Of a stretch of DNA of 64,000 nt, positions 53,152 to 61,646 are shown in pieces. This DNA is from Dysgonomonas mossii DSM 22836. GTDB lineage: Bacteria > Bacteroidota > Bacteroidia > Bacteroidales > Dysgonomonadaceae. Both the position numbers and the translations under genes were made by a program. Within the stretch, counting starts at the first letter, position 1. Each line of letters begins with the position of its first letter. The DNA is taken from assembly GCF_000213575.1 (NCBI RefSeq), contig NZ_GL892008.1:67584-131583 (forward strand). Direction: 5' to 3'. The notes below the pieces were generated by a model. That model worked only from the letters and a program-made list of their open reading frames with translations. It searched no databases and was not told the DNA's origin.

Positions 53152-54276
53152 TTAGTCGTTGAGCATCATTGGCATAAGCAGCATCAACAAATCTTCGTTC
53201 TCTTCATTTTCGGCAGGGATAATAAGTCCTGCACGTGAAGGGTCTGACAGTTCGAGTGAGATATCAGACGATGGGATATTATTCAGAATATCGATAAGGA
53301 AACTTGATTTGAAACCTATGCTCATCGGAGTTCCTGTATAATCGCACGAAATAGTTTCTTCGGCTGCTGTAGAGAAATCTATATCCTGAGCCGAAACGAT
53401 AATATTCTTGTCGGACAGTTGTAACCTAACGAGGTTACTTGCCTGATTAGAGAATACCGAAACACGTTTCAAAGCATTGAGGAACGACAAACGATCGAGA
53501 ATTACTTTGTTCGGGTTATTCTGTGGAATTACCGAATTGTAGTTTGGATAACGACCTTCTATAAAACGGCAAGTCATTGTATAGCTCGACATTTTTATAT
53601 AGGCATTATTCTCATCGAATTTGATTTCTACTGTTTCCGATTCTTTTGGCAGAATAGCACGAAGTAAGTTTGCCGGTTTCTTTGGTAGAATAAACGAAGC
53701 ACGTTCAGCTCCCTTTGCCGACAATGTTTTGCAACGTACCAACTTGTGTCCGTCAGATGCTACGAAAGTAAGATCTTCGGTGCTAATATCGAAGTAAACG
53801 CCATTCATCACCGGACGAAGCTCATCGTCAGCACTGGCAAACAGTGTGCGGTTGATACCAGAAAATAAAACCTGAGGCTCGATAGTCAGGCTAACGGCTG
53901 TTTCTTTCAACTGTTTAGGTTGAGGATAGTCTTCACCGTTTTGTCCGATAAAGTTATACTTACCGTTATGAAAGAAAATAAATGTCTCCAGATTGTCGCT
54001 ATTGATCTCAAATGTAAGCGGTTGGTCAGGCAATTCCTTCAATGGATCCAACAGATTCTTTGCATTCACTGCGAACTTTCCATTACCGTCAGCCTCGTTC
54101 ACTTCAAGAGAAGTAACCAAACGTGTTTCAGAGTCTGCTGCTGTAAGAGAGAGGGTAGAACCTTCGAGCTCGAGCAAGAAACAATCTAAAATAGGTAATG
54201 TATTCTTTGAATTGATCACCTTGCTTATTGCCTGCAAGTGACTTAATAATGCTGTACTGGAAACAACAAATCTCAT
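53152..54276 (-). CDS. dnaN: DNA polymerase III beta subunit (sliding clamp)
   Basis: 374-residue replicative clamp; the homodimer encircles DNA and tethers polymerase and repair enzymes. Three repeated clamp domains are seen (about 1-120, 130-245, 250-374), with MRFVVSSTALLSHLQAISKV, FASADDELRPVMNGVYFDI, FVASDGHKLVRC and IEGRYPNYNSVIPQ as landmarks, and the C-terminal protein-binding pocket region LLMLLMPMMLND, which replaces the more common YLIMPMRL ending. dnaA is not nearby. A -7-like box TATATTTG lies at 54330-54323, without a clear -33. Confidence 0.97.
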   Translation of the reverse strand: MRFVVSSTALLSHLQAISKVINSKNTLPILDCFLLELEGSTLSLTAADSETRLVTSLEVNEADGNGKFAVNAKNLLDPLKELPDQPLTFEINSDNLETFIFFHNGKYNFIGQNGEDYPQPKQLKETAVSLTIEPQVLFSGINRTLFASADDELRPVMNGVYFDISTEDLTFVASDGHKLVRCKTLSAKGAERASFILPKKPANLLRAILPKESETVEIKFDENNAYIKMSSYTMTCRFIEGRYPNYNSVIPQNNPNKVILDRLSFLNALKRVSVFSNQASNLVRLQLSDKNIIVSAQDIDFSTAAEETISCDYTGTPMSIGFKSSFLIDILNNIPSSDISLELSDPSRAGLIIPAENEENEDLLMLLMPMMLND

Positions 54277-54666
54277 ATTTTCAGTATGTTTAAAGTTTTA
54301 TTTTCTAATAATATTAATAGAGCAAATATAGTTATTTTTTATTACTTCTGTCATCTTTATTTTGTTATAATCACCATAAAAATGAACTTGTAAAACTACC
54401 GACTTATTTTCCTTCCTTTATTAAAAGGTGACAAAAGTGACACGTATTTTATACATTTTCTACTGCCACTTTTTCTTTTGTTGGGTACAACTAAGTCTTT
54501 AATAAAAATAGTTGTCGTATTTTTTCATCGTCTTAGGGGATTTGCAATCCCCGTTATTTACTTATCATTGCCCTTCGAATTGCAAATCCAAAGGGACGAG
54601 CCGGACGAGCGCATTTTTACAACTTAATCTATATTAAGATAATTTACTTCCTATTTATTAATAAGC
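54277..54666. other. Intergenic region between icd and dnaN
   Basis: 390 bases without a gene. Contains the likely dnaN promoter region near 54323-54330 and a palindrome-rich element at 54536-54610 (listed separately). Confidence 0.55.
54536..54610. repeat. REP-like palindromic element
   Basis: GGGGATT-TGC-AATCCCC (54536-54552) is a perfect 7-bp hairpin. GGATTTGCAAT (54538-54548) recurs inverted as ATTGCAAATCC (54579-54589). Two direct copies of GGACGAGC follow (54594-54601 and 54603-54610). This compact pattern resembles REP elements mobilised by RAYT transposases; no such gene is in the window. Confidence 0.5.
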
Positions 54667-55893
54667 TCACACCCCCAACTTTTCTTTCAACCCTTCGGCT
54701 ATCGCATCTAAGAAGTCTTCTGTATTCAGATAATCACCTCTGTGCATGGTGTCGCCATATACAAGCAAAGCAAGGTCTTTTGTCATCTTCCCTTTCTCTA
54801 CCGTTTCTATGCAGACTTCTTCCAGTTTTCTGGTAAAATCAACGAGCGCCCAATTTTCATCCAGTTTCCCTCTGTGAGACAATCCTCTTGTCCATGCAAA
54901 GATTGAAGCTATAGGGTTTGTTGATGTTTCTTTCCCTTGCTGATGTTGGCGATAGTGACGTGTCACCGTTCCGTGAGCAGCCTCAGCCTCCATCGTCTTG
55001 CCGTCAGGAGTAAGCAATACGGAAGTCATTAAGCCTAACGACCCAAAGCCCTGCGCTACTGTATCGGACTGAACATCTCCGTCGTAATTCTTACATGCCC
55101 AAACAAAACCGCCGTTCCACTTCAAGGCAGCAGCAACCATATCGTCTATCAGGCGATGCTCGTAGGTGATACCTGCTTTTTGATACGCTTCCTTATAGTC
55201 CTTCTCGTATACTTCCTGAAAAATATCTTTGAAGCGTCCGTCGTAAGCTTTCAGTATTGTATTCTTGGTAGACAGGTACAATGGATATTTCTTTTGTAAC
55301 GCTAGTTTGAAACACGAATGTGCAAATCCATAGATAGACTCATCGGTGTTGTACATTGCCAAGGCTACACCATCCCCATTATAGTCGTACACGGTATGGG
55401 TTTGAGGTTCTCCCCCTTCGGGCGTATAAGTAATAGTAAGCTTCCCTTTTCCCTTTGTAACAAAGTCGGTAGCTTTATACTGATCGGCATGCGCATGACG
55501 CCCTATAATGATTGGCTTGTCCCATGTATTCACCAAACGAGGGATATTGCTCATAATAATAGGTTCACGGAATACTGTTCCGCCCAAGATATTACGGATT
55601 GTTCCGTTCGGAGACTTCCACATTTTTTTCAAACCAAACTCCTCTACACGAGCCTCGTCCGGAGTGATTGTAGCACACTTGATAGCTACATTATATTTCT
55701 TAGTTGCCTCAGCACTGTCTATTGTCACCTGATCGTTTGTAGCATCACGGTTTTCTATACCCAGATCAAAATATTTGAGATCTACATCCACATACGGGAG
55801 TATCAACTTATCTTTTATGTATTTCCATATAATGCGGGTCATTTCGTCCCCGTCCATCTCCACAACGGGATTCGTCACTTTTATCTTTTGCAT
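54667..55893 (-). CDS. icd: NADP-dependent isocitrate dehydrogenase
   Basis: TCA-cycle enzyme oxidatively decarboxylating isocitrate to 2-oxoglutarate with NADP. 408 residues, of the eukaryote-like homodimeric subfamily rather than the E. coli type: [48 protein letters not shown] (phosphate-binding Ser/Asn), [47 protein letters not shown] with metal-binding Asp residues, and [17 protein letters not shown] for NADP. It starts 29 bases after an alpha/beta hydrolase gene on the same strand and is likely co-transcribed from that gene's promoter. Confidence 0.96.
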   Translation of the reverse strand: MQKIKVTNPVVEMDGDEMTRIIWKYIKDKLILPYVDVDLKYFDLGIENRDATNDQVTIDSAEATKKYNVAIKCATITPDEARVEEFGLKKMWKSPNGTIRNILGGTVFREPIIMSNIPRLVNTWDKPIIIGRHAHADQYKATDFVTKGKGKLTITYTPEGGEPQTHTVYDYNGDGVALAMYNTDESIYGFAHSCFKLALQKKYPLYLSTKNTILKAYDGRFKDIFQEVYEKDYKEAYQKAGITYEHRLIDDMVAAALKWNGGFVWACKNYDGDVQSDTVAQGFGSLGLMTSVLLTPDGKTMEAEAAHGTVTRHYRQHQQGKETSTNPIASIFAWTRGLSHRGKLDENWALVDFTRKLEEVCIETVEKGKMTKDLALLVYGDTMHRGDYLNTEDFLDAIAEGLKEKLGV

Positions 55894-55922
55894 ATTGATA
55901 TTTATTTAAGTGATATTATTAT

Positions 55923-56807
55923 TTATTTTGCTTGTATATCTTTCAGCCACATTTGCAGCAAGGTGAGCATCTGTGTATGATATTTAAAATTCTCTCTCAT
56001 TCCCCAGCCATGTCCTCCTTCGGGGAATATGTACATTGTAGCCGCAATATTATTCATTTTCAGAGCATCATAATAGGCGATGCTATTGGCTGGTTGCACA
56101 CTATCGTCATCGTCGCTAAGCAACAATATTGCAGGAGGCGTGTTTACATTCACTTGTTTCTCATTCGAAAAAGTATAAGTATCCGCTTGTGAAGCATTCT
56201 CTCCCAACAGATTATATTTAGATCCGCCATGTGTAGCTACCTGCATGGTAATAACGGGATAAAAAAGAATCGAAAAGTCGGGGCGTGTGCTTACTCCCGA
56301 TGTGGCAAAATGGGTAGAAGCCGTTGCCGCAAGATGTCCTCCGGCCGAAAATCCGGCAATGCCTATTTTATCCGATTTTATTCCCAATTCAGCAGCATGC
56401 GATCTTACGTAGCGCATAGCTTGCCATGCATCATCTAACGGAATTTCTTTATGTTTGTTCGGCATACGATACTTCAGTATGATACCTGCAATTCCCTGCT
56501 TGTTGAGCCATTGGGCAAATTGTACCCCTTCGTGATCGAAAGCCAGCCCGGCATACCCACCTCCGGGGCAGATAACCACTGCCATACCTGTGTTATTCGT
56601 GCCATCAGGCAAGTAGATATGAAGCTCAGGAACAGAAACATTGGTAACCCACCCACTAGCTTTCTCATACTTCTCAGATTCGGTGATACCGTTAACTGTT
56701 GGCGGATTTCCGCCCCATAATTTCACTACTTTTTGTGCACTCATAGACACGGATAAAAACAGAGACAGGATGCCCCCAAACACGAATATTCTTTTGCGCT
56801 TCAACAT
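55923..56807 (-). CDS. Exported alpha/beta hydrolase (BD-FAE/acetyl esterase-like)
   Basis: 294-residue secreted serine hydrolase. Signal peptide to about SMSAQ. The mature part has the oxyanion-hole CPGGGYAGLAFDHEG, nucleophile elbow GFSAGGHLAA, likely acid in LLLSDDDDSVQP and catalytic His in GGHGWGM. Sequence style is that of carbohydrate acetyl/feruloyl esterases common in Bacteroidota. A consensus promoter places transcription start near 56831, so TTG 56840 is excluded and ATG 56828 would be almost leaderless; ATG 56807 is used. Co-directional with icd just downstream; there is no clear functional link. Confidence 0.85.
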   Translation of the reverse strand: MLKRKRIFVFGGILSLFLSVSMSAQKVVKLWGGNPPTVNGITESEKYEKASGWVTNVSVPELHIYLPDGTNNTGMAVVICPGGGYAGLAFDHEGVQFAQWLNKQGIAGIILKYRMPNKHKEIPLDDAWQAMRYVRSHAAELGIKSDKIGIAGFSAGGHLAATASTHFATSGVSTRPDFSILFYPVITMQVATHGGSKYNLLGENASQADTYTFSNEKQVNVNTPPAILLLSDDDDSVQPANSIAYYDALKMNNIAATMYIFPEGGHGWGMRENFKYHTQMLTLLQMWLKDIQAK

Positions 56808-56837
56808 ATATCTTTTGATTAATGACATGACATTGTT

Positions 56838-56868
56838 CAAAGATAAAGAAATTAGGTTTTAAATCAAA
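56838..56868 (-). promoter_or_regulatory. Promoter of the esterase-icd operon
   Basis: On the minus strand TTTG (56868-56865), exactly 19 bp, then TATCTTTG (56845-56838). It determines the choice of start codon for the esterase gene. Confidence 0.75.
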
Positions 56869-57086
56869 TACACATTACCGCCTGTTTAGATTTTTTACAG
56901 AAGGATTTTTTGCGAGATCTCTCTTATAACATTTAACATTCAAGGCTCTTTTGTCATTCCGAGGTACGAAGAACGAAAATTTCACCGTGGAATATTTCAT
57001 GTATTTGTATAACACAAGTTGTGAATATATACCAACCCATTTACAGATTTTGACTATATTTGTGCCTTAAAAAAATATTAAAAAAC

Positions 57087-58076
57087 ATGGAAACAGTGCT
57101 AAGCGGCATCCGTTCTACCGGAAAACTGCATCTAGGAAACTACTTCGGTGCTTTGAGGAATTTTACAAGAATGCAACATGAAAACAAATGCTTCTTCTTC
57201 ATAGCCGACTATCATTCGCTGACAACGCATCCCGATCCGAAAATATTACACGGAAACGTAAAGAACGTATTGACAGAGTACCTTGCCGCGGGTATCGACC
57301 CCGAAGTATCAACGATATACGTACAAAGCGATGTGACCGAAGTATGCGAACTATATTTGCTACTGAACATGCACGCCTATATGGGCGAACTTTCGAAGAC
57401 CGTTTCGTTTAAAGAAAAAGCCCGCAAACATCCCGATAATGTAAACGCAGGGCTATTAACATACCCTACTCTGATGGCTGCCGATATATTGATGCACAAT
57501 GCAGACAAAGTACCTGTAGGAAAAGATCAGGAACAGCACTTGGAAATGACACGCAAATTTGCCCGTCGCTTCAACAATATGTATGGTGTAGAGTATTTCA
57601 AAGAGCCTGTAGCTTACAACTTTGGTGAAGAGCTTATAAAAATACCGGGACTGGATGGTAGCGGCAAGATGGGAAAATCGGAAGGGAACTGTATCTATCT
57701 GGACGAAGATGCTAAGAGCATTGAGAAAAAAGTAAAACGTGCACTTACCGACGAGGGACCAAAAGAACCGAACTCAGTAAAACCGGATTGTATAGAAAAC
57801 CTGTTCACCATACTAAAAGTGGTTTCTACCGACGAAGTAGTACAACATTTTGAAGACAAATGGAATACATGCGAAATTCGTTACGGTGATCTTAAGAAGC
57901 AATTAGCCGAAGATATTATCAAGGTAACAACACCGATACGTGAGCGCATACAGGATATTCAAAACGATGATGCCTATCTACACAAAGTAGTAACCGAAGG
58001 GGCGGAAAAAGCACGTGAAAGCGCACGCAAAACAGTTAGAGAAGTACGTGAAATAATGGGATTTAAGAAATTCTAA
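57087..58076 (+). CDS. trpS: Tryptophanyl-tRNA synthetase
   Basis: Class I aminoacyl-tRNA synthetase charging tRNA-Trp; 329 residues as usual for the bacterial dimer. The HIGH motif appears as KLHLGNYFGAL, with GIRSTGKLH just before it. KMSKS appears as KMGKSEGN, and PVGKDQEQHLEMTRKFARRFN is the tryptophan/ATP pocket block. A TTG-initiated extension from 57060 is not supported; METVLSGIRS is the family start. TATATTTG (57056-57063), an exact -7 box, lies about 24 bases upstream of the ATG but lacks a clear -33 partner. Confidence 0.96.
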   Translation: METVLSGIRSTGKLHLGNYFGALRNFTRMQHENKCFFFIADYHSLTTHPDPKILHGNVKNVLTEYLAAGIDPEVSTIYVQSDVTEVCELYLLLNMHAYMGELSKTVSFKEKARKHPDNVNAGLLTYPTLMAADILMHNADKVPVGKDQEQHLEMTRKFARRFNNMYGVEYFKEPVAYNFGEELIKIPGLDGSGKMGKSEGNCIYLDEDAKSIEKKVKRALTDEGPKEPNSVKPDCIENLFTILKVVSTDEVVQHFEDKWNTCEIRYGDLKKQLAEDIIKVTTPIRERIQDIQNDDAYLHKVVTEGAEKARESARKTVREVREIMGFKKF

Positions 58077-58099
58077 GATTTCTGTGAAATAACAAGATG

Positions 58100-58136
58100 A
58101 AAGTCTGAGGATAATTCTCTCAGACTTTTCTTTTTT
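58100..58136 (+). terminator. trpS terminator
   Basis: AAAGTCTGAG (58100-58109) and CTCAGACTTT (58119-58128) form a perfect 10-bp stem followed by a T-rich run to 58136, 24 bases after the trpS stop. Confidence 0.9.
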
Positions 58137-58243
58137 AGCTGTCACATATTCTTTTTGAATAGTATACACCTACTATTTTTTTCATTAAGTTTGTATATTA
58201 TATAAATAGAATACGAAAAGAATACTCAACAGAACTTACCAAC

Positions 58244-59596
58244 ATGGATAATAGTGAAAAATATAATCTGCTGACAGAAGGCGAAACGGGGTTAGCCTCG
58301 GGAATGGGTATATACCCGAGAAGCAAAGACTTCAAGTTCGATGCTGCGCAGATAGAAAAATCCTTAGCACAAAACTCAGATTTCGATTTAAAATCTTTCA
58401 ATAAGGTAGAAATAGATATTGAATACTCAATAATGAGTTTTCATGCCGAAATAGAATACAAAGAAGCTATTTTTAATGTTGATCTATACATCAGCGACAC
58501 AAAAAATATAAATCTAAACGATTACGGTTTTGCCAATGCAATAGACGAACAATCGCTACAGGTAGCAATGGAGCAGGAATACTTCTTGGAGACTTCTCTA
58601 TACTTCGAGCTAAATCCTCTGGATTCGTTTCATCTGCAATTAAAAATAATGAACGCCATTGTTCCTGATGCCAGTCTGGTTCTTGACTTCATGTCGTACA
58701 GATTATTATCGCCCAAATGGCTAAGCATGACAGCAAAATCGTCTATCCCCCCTTCTCCCGACTATCTATACACGCTGCACTGTGTGTATGACGAAGACGG
58801 CGAAAACGGAAACAGACGTTATTGGTTCCATACACATGGCCTGCACCGTTGCGGGTCGGTAGAGTTGGAAATGCTCAACTTCAGTCAAGGAGCTGAGCAA
58901 ATGAATACGCTGATAAATATGACAGTAAAGAAATTTTTGACCGACCCGGCAAAAGAAAAAGAGAGATTTACCATCGGCTACGACGGCATGGGCATAAACC
59001 TCTGCTGGCTAAGATGGGAAGAGGCATTGAAAGATCTTCCTCAAAATATACTTGGAGGTGTGGGCGATCGCGATGAGGTGGACAATGTGCATGCTGAACC
59101 TTCGGGCATATTGTTTGCTGTAGAAGACGGCAATATGATTTCGCCCGAGATATATACCTCTACTCTTGCCGAGAATCCAATTTACTATATAACTACAGAA
59201 GAAACAAACAGGATGAGCGCTTTGGCTAAAGAGCGTTTCGAAGCATTTGCCAATGTGTTCGGCAAAGAACATAAGCAGCCTGAAAAGAAATCATTCTTAA
59301 AGAGTTTGTTTAACTCGAAAAAAGAAGAGGATGAAGCAGGTTGGACATTCCTTGTTAAGCTGGGACTCACTGTAGATAATTCAGAGTCGGAAACGGATAA
59401 AGAGCATCTATGGTACGAAGTCATTTCCATAGCAGGCAATCAGATAAAAGGAAAGCTACTGAATCAGCCTTATTGGATTGCAGGCCTCAACGAAGGCGAC
59501 ATAAAAACATACCCATTGGATCTTCTCACCGATTGGGTTATCTATTCTCCGGATAATACATATACCCCTGATTCAATATATTTATTAATAGATTAG
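58244..59596 (+). CDS. DUF4026-like protein with C-terminal DUF2314-like domain
   Basis: 450-residue cytoplasmic protein with no signal peptide or membrane segment. The N-terminal ~300 residues match the general pattern of DUF4026 (DFDLKSFNKVEIDIEYSIM..., DYLYTLHCVYDEDGENGNRRYWFHTHGLHRCG). The last ~90 residues (EHLWYEVISIAGNQIKGKLLNQPYWIAGLNEGDIKTYPLDLLTDWVIY, quoted in part here as EHLWYEV, GKLLNQPYWI and LLTDWVIY) look like a DUF2314 domain. A lysine-rich linker near 355-365 separates them. A -7-like TAAGTTTG lies at 58186-58193. Seven bases before the glycosyltransferase gene, so co-transcribed. Function unknown. Confidence 0.72.
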   Translation: MDNSEKYNLLTEGETGLASGMGIYPRSKDFKFDAAQIEKSLAQNSDFDLKSFNKVEIDIEYSIMSFHAEIEYKEAIFNVDLYISDTKNINLNDYGFANAIDEQSLQVAMEQEYFLETSLYFELNPLDSFHLQLKIMNAIVPDASLVLDFMSYRLLSPKWLSMTAKSSIPPSPDYLYTLHCVYDEDGENGNRRYWFHTHGLHRCGSVELEMLNFSQGAEQMNTLINMTVKKFLTDPAKEKERFTIGYDGMGINLCWLRWEEALKDLPQNILGGVGDRDEVDNVHAEPSGILFAVEDGNMISPEIYTSTLAENPIYYITTEETNRMSALAKERFEAFANVFGKEHKQPEKKSFLKSLFNSKKEEDEAGWTFLVKLGLTVDNSESETDKEHLWYEVISIAGNQIKGKLLNQPYWIAGLNEGDIKTYPLDLLTDWVIYSPDNTYTPDSIYLLID

Positions 59597-59603
59597 ATAA
59601 AAG

Positions 59604-60545
59604 ATGCAAACACTATCCGTTATTGTCCCCTGTTATAACGAAGAGGCAGTTATACAGGAGTTTTACAGGAGAACAAAAGAGGTTCTAAACTCACTCGACG
59701 ATGTAGTGGGATATATAATTTTTATAAATGACGGTAGCAAAGATAATACGAGATATATACTCAATCATATAGCATCGCAAGATGATAAAGCGAGAGTTAT
59801 TCATTTCTCTCGCAACTTTGGGCATCAGCCTGCCGTAACAGCGGGGATGAATCTCTGTAAGACCGACCTGGCAGTAATTATTGATGCCGATTTGCAAGAC
59901 CCTCCCGAATTGATTCCTGATCTCATTGAAACGCAACGGAAGGAAGAAGCCAGCGTTGTTTACTGTGTAAGGAAAAAACGAGAGGGTGAAACTGCTTTTA
60001 AGAAAGCGACAGCCAAACTCTTTTACAGAACAATGAATAATCTATCGGAAGTAGAATTCCCGGAAGACACAGGTGATTTCCGACTCGTAGACAGAAAAGC
60101 GATAGATGCTTTCAACGGACTAAAAGAGAAAGGAAAGTATATTCGTGGACTTATCAGCTGGATAGGGTTCAAGCAAGTTCCATTCTATTACAACAGGGAT
60201 GCACGCTTTGCTGGGGAAACAAAATATCCACTCAAGAAAATGCTCTCTTTCGCAAAAAAAGCTCTTCTTTATTTTTCCAAAAAGCCTTTGATGTTATCCA
60301 TCAGTCTGGGTTCCATCGCTTTCTTTATCGGTATTATTTATGGATTGTGGGTGTGGCTCGGGCATCTTTTGGGCTTCACCAATGTGATTACAGGATGGAC
60401 TTCTACTATAATTATAATTATATTCTTTGGAGGTGTTCAGCTAATAACAATCGGAGTGCTGGGGCAGTATATCGGAGTACTCTTTGATGAAGTAAAAAGC
60501 AGGCCGGAGTATATTATAGATGAAAAAATAAACTTTGAAGAATAA
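59604..60545 (+). CDS. GT2 polyprenyl-phosphate glycosyltransferase (DPM1/GtrB-like)
   Basis: 313-residue membrane-anchored transferase that loads a sugar from a nucleotide donor onto undecaprenyl phosphate on the cytoplasmic face. GT-A domain (1-225): SVIVPCYNEEAVI, INDGSKDNT, HFSRNFGHQPAV, DADLQDPPE (the DxD site) and DTGDFRLVDRKAID. Two C-terminal helices (about 232-258 and 268-294) as in GtrB/ArnC relatives, ending in GVLFDEVKSRPEYII. The donor sugar cannot be predicted. Its stop codon lies within a hairpin shared with the convergent DUF4834 gene. Confidence 0.92.
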   Translation: MQTLSVIVPCYNEEAVIQEFYRRTKEVLNSLDDVVGYIIFINDGSKDNTRYILNHIASQDDKARVIHFSRNFGHQPAVTAGMNLCKTDLAVIIDADLQDPPELIPDLIETQRKEEASVVYCVRKKREGETAFKKATAKLFYRTMNNLSEVEFPEDTGDFRLVDRKAIDAFNGLKEKGKYIRGLISWIGFKQVPFYYNRDARFAGETKYPLKKMLSFAKKALLYFSKKPLMLSISLGSIAFFIGIIYGLWVWLGHLLGFTNVITGWTSTIIIIIFFGGVQLITIGVLGQYIGVLFDEVKSRPEYIIDEKINFEE

Positions 60546-60562
60546 CCGATTGGTTATTCTTC
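60537..60562. terminator. Shared terminator spanning both stop codons of convergent genes
   Basis: GAAGAATAACC (60537-60547) and GGTTATTCTTC (60552-60562) form a perfect 11-bp stem with a 4-base loop. T-rich DNA follows on both strands. It includes the stop codon of the glycosyltransferase gene (60543-60545) and that of the DUF4834 gene (60556-60554). Confidence 0.8.
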
Positions 60563-60784
60563 TTTTATTTCTTCATAATTGACATATTCGCCCTCATTTT
60601 TCGAGAATTTCTTTTGAGTGGTATCTTCAGCCGTCGTCCGTGAATTATTATTGGTCTGACGACGATTACTCTTAGCCCTATCCGAAGATGGACCAAAGAA
60701 ACGAATAACCCTGCCCAAAAATATTCCTAAAATAAGGAAACCGAAAAGTCCTATAAGTAATAAGAATCCAAGAAATTTAAACAT
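60554..60784 (-). CDS. DUF4834 small membrane protein
   Basis: 76 residues: an N-terminal helix (about 3-27, FLGFLLLIGLFGFLILGIFLG), then a basic Ser/Asn/Arg linker, and the conserved C-terminal patch KKFSKNEGEYVNYEEIKEE. This is the DUF4834 pattern seen across Bacteroidota, of unknown function. A TATCTTTG -7-like box lies on the minus strand at 60822-60815, 31 bases before the start, so it probably has its own promoter rather than following the DUF4249 gene. Confidence 0.85.
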   Translation of the reverse strand: MFKFLGFLLLIGLFGFLILGIFLGRVIRFFGPSSDRAKSNRRQTNNNSRTTAEDTTQKKFSKNEGEYVNYEEIKEE

Positions 60785-60831
60785 ATAGTTACCAATATTT
60801 ATAGACTATGAGAACAAAGATACGGAAATTA

Positions 60832-61641
60832 TTATTTATTTATATCGTCTTCGGTGACTGTATAATTAACAAAAACTGAATTGTAAGCCTTAAAGCAACC
60901 CAATGCACCGCCAACAATATTCGTCAAAGGATTTGTTCCCCCTCCTGCTGCAACACTGCTCAATGATCTGTAGAAAGTATACATTCCCTTATCCAATGTT
61001 TGCATTTCAATTCTTAGCTTATCTCCCGCCTTGAGTGCTTCATCATTTTTATCTTCCCTATCAAACAGCAGAATATTTTCTACTTTCAGCCCGTTGCGGT
61101 ATTCATCGCTATCTAAGTATAAGGACTTCATCGTCTTTTCGTTTACATAGAGTGTTGTATAATAATAATTCTCTACATCTACAGGATCATAAAAAACCAC
61201 GCATGGCGAATAAATAGCCTCGTTGGCTACCGTAACCTTATAAATATAAACACTATCGATGGGTACGATATTGGGAATTTTAGCCTCTGATGTATAAACA
61301 TTATCCCCTATGGTAACTTTCAATTTATATGTACGTCCTACCCTACCCACAATTGAAGAAACATAGAAGCCGGCTTCCTGTTCGCTTTCTATGAGTATAT
61401 CTGTATTATCTTTATCATCTGCCAATTCGACCTTAGCCCCCGACAAACGGTTATAAGATTCTTTATCATAAAAACCTTTTGTTTGAGTCAACAGCACAAA
61501 ACACGGCGAACCTTCTTTTATAGAAGCATCAATCACATCTCTGGGCGGAGCCTGAGCAAGGTCTAGCTGAACAACCTCTTCACATGCCGTGAGCAATGCG
61601 AGAAGAAAAATTATATAAAGACATCTATTTATAATAACCAT
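60832..61641 (-). CDS. DUF4249 lipoprotein
   Basis: 269-residue lipoprotein (Cys20, LTAC) of the DUF4249 family, regularly encoded directly after a TonB-dependent receptor, as here (five-base gap). Recognisable parts: VQLDLAQAPPRDVIDASI at the start, CFVLLTQTKGFYDKES, GRTYKLKVTIGDNVYTSEAKIP and the end region TNPLTNIVGGALGCFKAY. Probably an outer-membrane partner protein of the receptor; ligand unknown. Confidence 0.88.
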   Translation of the reverse strand: MVIINRCLYIIFLLALLTACEEVVQLDLAQAPPRDVIDASIKEGSPCFVLLTQTKGFYDKESYNRLSGAKVELADDKDNTDILIESEQEAGFYVSSIVGRVGRTYKLKVTIGDNVYTSEAKIPNIVPIDSVYIYKVTVANEAIYSPCVVFYDPVDVENYYYTTLYVNEKTMKSLYLDSDEYRNGLKVENILLFDREDKNDEALKAGDKLRIEMQTLDKGMYTFYRSLSSVAAGGGTNPLTNIVGGALGCFKAYNSVFVNYTVTEDDINK

Positions 61642-61646
61642 AATTT

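Noticed and set aside
55318-55980. 220-codon plus-strand frame opposite icd
   Set aside because: Antisense shadow of icd; it also runs across the intergenic gap into the esterase gene.
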